A DNA stretch of 64,000 bases from Ustilago trichophora. Lineage: Eukaryota; Basidiomycota; Ustilaginomycetes; Ustilaginales; Ustilaginaceae. Made by a program: the position numbers and the translations under genes. The stretch covers positions 1,488,001-1,552,000 of the forward strand of contig OOIN01000001.1 of assembly GCA_900323505.1 (NCBI GenBank), in the 5' to 3' direction. Below the pieces are notes generated by a model. The model worked only from the letters and a program-made list of their open reading frames with translations, did no database searches and had not been told where the DNA came from. Positions 62,301-64,000 of the stretch are shown here, one piece after another. Position 1 is the first letter of the stretch; each line of letters begins with the position of its first letter.

Positions 62301-64000
62301 AGAACGAGCCCAGCTATGGTTCGCTCGACATGGAAGCTGAGATCCGCAGGAGACGAGCACAGCAGCGAGTAGCCAGCGGTGCATCGGTCCCCGCTGCTCA
62401 GGCTGGAGGATGGTACACACCCAAGGTGGCGCAGGTCTCGGAAGGAGGCACTCAAGTGTCGTCGTCCTCTGTTACAGCCGAGGGGCCCAACGTCGACAAG
62501 CCGGTTCCACCGACGCCCAGTGTTCGATGGGCAGTTGGTGATATTGTGCAGGAACCCAAGGCTGGTGATGCTGCGACTGCGGAAAAGACGCCCGATGGTC
62601 TTGGTCTGTCGATGTCGGCAGCTGCAATGGGCGAGGCCAAGTTTGCTGGGCCGCCACCGACGCCCGGCGTGGGTTACGTTTCGTCTGCTGCGAGCGCCTC
62701 AGGTGGATCTGCTCTCGGTACGCCCAATGGCGAGCTGGCAACGATCTTGCAAGCCCTCAAACAAAGTGAACTGGCACGTCAGACGCAGCTGCAACAGCAG
62801 ACCGAGATTTCGAGGTATCTCAACGAGCTCAACGCCTGGCTCGAGAGGGATGTCGTCGATCGTTCGAAAGAATGGCGCACTCTCGCCAGCGGTGTCACGC
62901 AACTGCACGACGAGCTCAAGGCGCTGAAGGAGGGTCGGGTGCCTATCGCTGGATCGACAGTGTCTGCTGTGTCCAATGATGCGACTAAGCCAGTTGCTCC
63001 TGTGGTGAGTGTTTCGGATGCATCGGAACCAGTCGTTCCCAACCCACACGCTGGACAGGTGCAGCCGCCATCGCTGCTTCGACCAGGCACTACTGGTGCC
63101 GTACCCGCTGTCACTGAGAGAGGCCATCTCGCTCCCATCCCGTACGGTGGCGCTAAGGTTACCACCATGGGTGATCCCACCAATGCACCTGCCTCCCCAA
63201 CCGCTGCCGGTAGACGCAAACCAGCAGGCACACGCAAGTGGAACGAGCGACGAAGCGAGTCGCCTTCGGCCAACAATGGCGACAACTCGTGGTACAAGCC
63301 CGATGACACGGAAGGGGGAGTCAAGAGCAGCTTCAAGTCGAAAGCGGCCAAGGCGGCTGCTGCGGCGAGTGGAGCTCTATTGATCCGCCAGGCTTTGCGA
63401 GAGTGGGAGCGATTCAAGGTGATGCAACGCGCCGCTGGAAAGCCGGAGGATCCTCTGCCTGCTGAAGCGACGGGCAATCCTGCGATCGACAGCCAGTTGC
63501 CGCTCCCTGCTCCCATGCTGCAGCAGCTCAAGGACGCTGCCGATGCCGAGGATAACTTGCGCATCGCTGATCTCATCCGACAGAGCGCCGAAGCAGGATA
63601 TGGCACACAGGCGATCATCGAGCTCACCAAGTACGTCGAGAGCAAAGCACCCGAGCCGGAAAGTGACGATGAAGACGATTCACCACTAGATGGCGATACG
63701 CTCATGCCTACGCCTTCGCCGCATCGAACACGATTCGCGCTGGAGGACGAACCGGAGGAGCCCAAGTCTGACGATGATGGTGTTATCAAGATGGCTACGC
63801 CTGTTCCTGCGCGTGTGGCTGCCAAGGAGAAGGCCAAGGAGGTGGTGGTGAGGGATGCCGAGGAGGAAGTGGAGTCTGGCAGCGGCCCTACTACGGCTGC
63901 TCTTGCTCTTGCTGTTGAAGAAATTCTGAAGCATCTCTTGTCGACCAAGGAGGAAGCGAAGAAGAAGCAGACCGAGGCGGAACTTCGTGAAGCTGAACGC
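56303..64000 (+). CDS. Giant PH-domain and coiled-coil protein, 3' end beyond the window
   Basis: The frame from ATG 56303 (MKRWKQVKEQLDAKRN) stays open to the window edge: 2566 codons, no stop, no intron needed. It is mostly serine/proline/alanine-rich low complexity with many SP/TP sites. A PH-like fold lies at about residues 1062-1200 (LTSVTAIQMSGEQ, RAGVLYYFNVHDPNPRWLRV, SPFQLIFDDG, ending RVQWVTSVWDV). Coiled-coil segments lie at about 1667-1702 (LLEFLEEQQKDRLNKEKELE), 1735-1758 and 2143-2211 (QQQTEISRYLNELNAWLERD). A helical alanine-rich part and an acidic stretch come near the edge. It looks like a cortical or membrane-associated scaffold; I do not recognise a named orthologue. Function is inference. 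Confidence 0.85.
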   Translation, partial: MKRWKQVKEQLDAKRNASSNNNDPSQPAPPYMGGGISSASFSDLRELRSGAPFDRSEPSSSSLMPPMTKSASRTSLDIPGRLSNLINKSTSSLELSAAAGYNKSVGNALRKFPRPRVRSNSNNFGASDATSTSSPSKINSPRKWVNSLLHQAGPSTQQLETAAQARSRAESDASRPSPAPVSSLVLSSSDTPSTSRQVYTIDSGLQRNTSAGGRSPSIYSSHLSSASRSTPDLHTNSVTRHRDNGALLMDLTGPLPSIAHRPSLANHNDTHSTLVVRNLDEAPRGTYTPAIPAASASAQLRSVSRLRNPWSADSPQLRSEEDDDIDASIARDRSNNQLAPGEQAVLDMLDSASGVGSAVSAPVPPTPYQTATPGTLARSRSFANTTKFHSPASEYSQDFRSPFLAGTSSPSAGVREAIRQRELLDSAATRSQISVSRSTLSPKTSGFLDVVASDDAEPLRTTQTSSATFYQRNAQTSSSHEKAPSDGAKRISRVPVPSTEVQLASPPLTAASNVFLRRGTAASTTSHLPISPIDSSLLGSSAHATSLWSRPGNTPDTPSTTQDSTSPMPWSASSLAPPKWPSTSQTAQLSRGDNSKSIYTLEPVVTPSEVEEDEPNSDLQRPSSIMPNLRRHRTDFTEATSIFSGAEAFRTSQNSLQKEAIAETEAAQSTETTTSPAEASTSVYNTATSRPLSHVGSVSSSLAAIRGMFSKAASSVVPSTESATVPASGSPTRSLAAAASAPSTSVAATAKELEQRSTPSRPSSPEKLSIPASPTKAKDLIAMFESNSATASPADHSHSASRNATPRSKISPTKCGTSAVNSLTTTPKRQTPLTISVSKSNLGLAASNTIVDVAAEEHSPINAKLQARRFEAGRFRSRRAGLIGVGGEGNDTSFGGPDDDEDDGADENAEPGSVLGDARSVHSRFRSLGAASQHTRSQSTPNDVGGNVLGSGSVVSPGARLSPTGGRRGSSSHERGSGSTGTNPGSLGRKGAFRNSVIGFMGVLSGKPTSSGGDSGRSGATLAPGLLSDRRHSTKSDQDDNVSTASAATQGTTASYRRKKEEGNLPLTSVTAIQMSGEQPGTKPIRAGVLYYFNVHDPNPRWLRVKAVLLPSAIAMSWIPTGGGRENVVLDLRACREVHSVPSPDHPSSVSDVGAACARRQGLDQISPFQLIFDDGVERLAADTAKERVQWVTSVWDVTGTGSPRPDSTHESAIANSGHDALTKATRPGGLQASPASRARGLADSSPTRPLISSLGPGVLGSPKRPASMRPESSSNEEAIDRIGSIWKSELSSELTNKDMHPSFGEAMASAGNVPPPLPPKEPQPAPALNLALPASKSVKLASNANVTATPTPASAAVSAPLPSTSASNSPVRSKVRSWQRQPLDLSTGFVHDLTPKTPTLVQPPTETIRSTPASYADDKSTSVSAHEESARQASPKENLAAAPAISGLPGATADGGDLSPVASSPDMDGYESARSQGSLVDEFGPRTPVSEAVFNWLRLDKESDLNPSDSASQRPARSEFGTIKSNVSGAERNRSTRRKGDDDNAAREASSRPDLETTPRATAERTPAQMLRDSVLGTSADSPSASDALFNASPAGRSNRLGTVIEETQSQAQSTRLNASVRSSPRSKLDEMVARAIGNGSVKSPAAKSALSLVSSGSISSQDVGKLLEFLEEQQKDRLNKEKELEDQIRSFQQVVSDLQKKNSTSSSHRSTHRRSSTTSLGGESKASAKSSRDSELAAMQEKLDKVLDLVTNVVAAPAVHKRAKSESAFSTPRIGEDAESAEMARIEGVLAKLLRKMHVSEDAAMTPRSKEMVRAAISYRDPEMIDEWDRMPVELRGNELIKSMEDRAKYGKDGRHEAIQADYGTRNVSSDMVRGSSAPSGAADFPGTPIDADIDPRRRFSASLPRRASGASIPASVSATDIDGASVMSRIPPRSWSSERGIPSPPPNSEWDAKSIISRPASRATTHMGIPGRAPAQNFRMLGDPGSTQATPRPVMVKNEPSYGSLDMEAEIRRRRAQQRVASGASVPAAQAGGWYTPKVAQVSEGGTQVSSSSVTAEGPNVDKPVPPTPSVRWAVGDIVQEPKAGDAATAEKTPDGLGLSMSAAAMGEAKFAGPPPTPGVGYVSSAASASGGSALGTPNGELATILQALKQSELARQTQLQQQTEISRYLNELNAWLERDVVDRSKEWRTLASGVTQLHDELKALKEGRVPIAGSTVSAVSNDATKPVAPVVSVSDASEPVVPNPHAGQVQPPSLLRPGTTGAVPAVTERGHLAPIPYGGAKVTTMGDPTNAPASPTAAGRRKPAGTRKWNERRSESPSANNGDNSWYKPDDTEGGVKSSFKSKAAKAAAAASGALLIRQALREWERFKVMQRAAGKPEDPLPAEATGNPAIDSQLPLPAPMLQQLKDAADAEDNLRIADLIRQSAEAGYGTQAIIELTKYVESKAPEPESDDEDDSPLDGDTLMPTPSPHRTRFALEDEPEEPKSDDDGVIKMATPVPARVAAKEKAKEVVVRDAEEEVESGSGPTTAALALAVEEILKHLLSTKEEAKKKQTEAELREAER

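Overview
The window reads as nuclear DNA of a smut-type basidiomycete (Ustilaginaceae-like). The reasons are large, mostly intronless genes, about 55 percent GC by eye, long pyrimidine-rich leaders, short introns with GTRAGT donors, and fungal-specific families: a Zn2Cys6 regulator, a chitin synthase and an Msb2-type signalling mucin. The species assignment is inference. I saw no tRNA, rRNA or CRISPR array.

Layout. Positions 1-1871 (minus) hold the 5' part of an intron-rich meiotic MutS homologue, MSH5, visible only after splicing by eye. Positions 1872-4809 are unresolved. Then follow a Zn2Cys6 transcription factor (+, 4810), a chitin synthase (-, 7916-10918), a WDR7/Rabconnectin-3-beta-like WD40 protein (-, 11907-17348), an alpha/beta hydrolase (+, 17747), an MFS monocarboxylate-type transporter (-, 18889-20568), an F-box-like protein (+, 21666) and Mediator subunit 16 (-, 23442-27764). 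A 4.6 kb non-coding stretch leads into a signalling mucin of the Msb2 type (+, 32343). After it come signal peptidase catalytic subunit Sec11 (-, two exons), a Rad60/Esc2-like SUMO-like-domain protein (+), a bZIP factor (-), a Ypk1/SGK-type AGC kinase (+, two exons), tRNA-splicing endonuclease subunit Sen34 (+) and phosphoglucomutase (-, two exons). The window ends inside a giant PH-domain/coiled-coil protein (+, 56303 to beyond 64000).

The outstanding feature is a 5.7 kb DNA transposon at 48881-54594. It has matching 34/35-bp terminal inverted repeats with 18-nt and 16-nt hairpin arms, and a short target duplication (TA or AAT). It carries three same-strand genes: a Myb/SANT-like DNA-binding protein, a DDE transposase of the PIF/Harbinger type with all three catalytic acidic residues, and an open frame encoding MCM4 replicative-helicase sequence from which the Walker A and Walker B segments have been cleanly removed. 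The host-gene capture, or repurposed replication factor, inside an apparently intact two-protein transposon is the best candidate for something undescribed. The element sits 192 bp upstream of the phosphoglucomutase start codon.

Functionally, several host genes belong to cell-surface and polarity biology: chitin synthase, the Msb2-like mucin upstream of MAPK signalling, a Ypk-type kinase, and a PH-domain scaffold. The rest are housekeeping: secretion, tRNA splicing, Mediator, V-ATPase-associated WD40 and sugar-phosphate metabolism.
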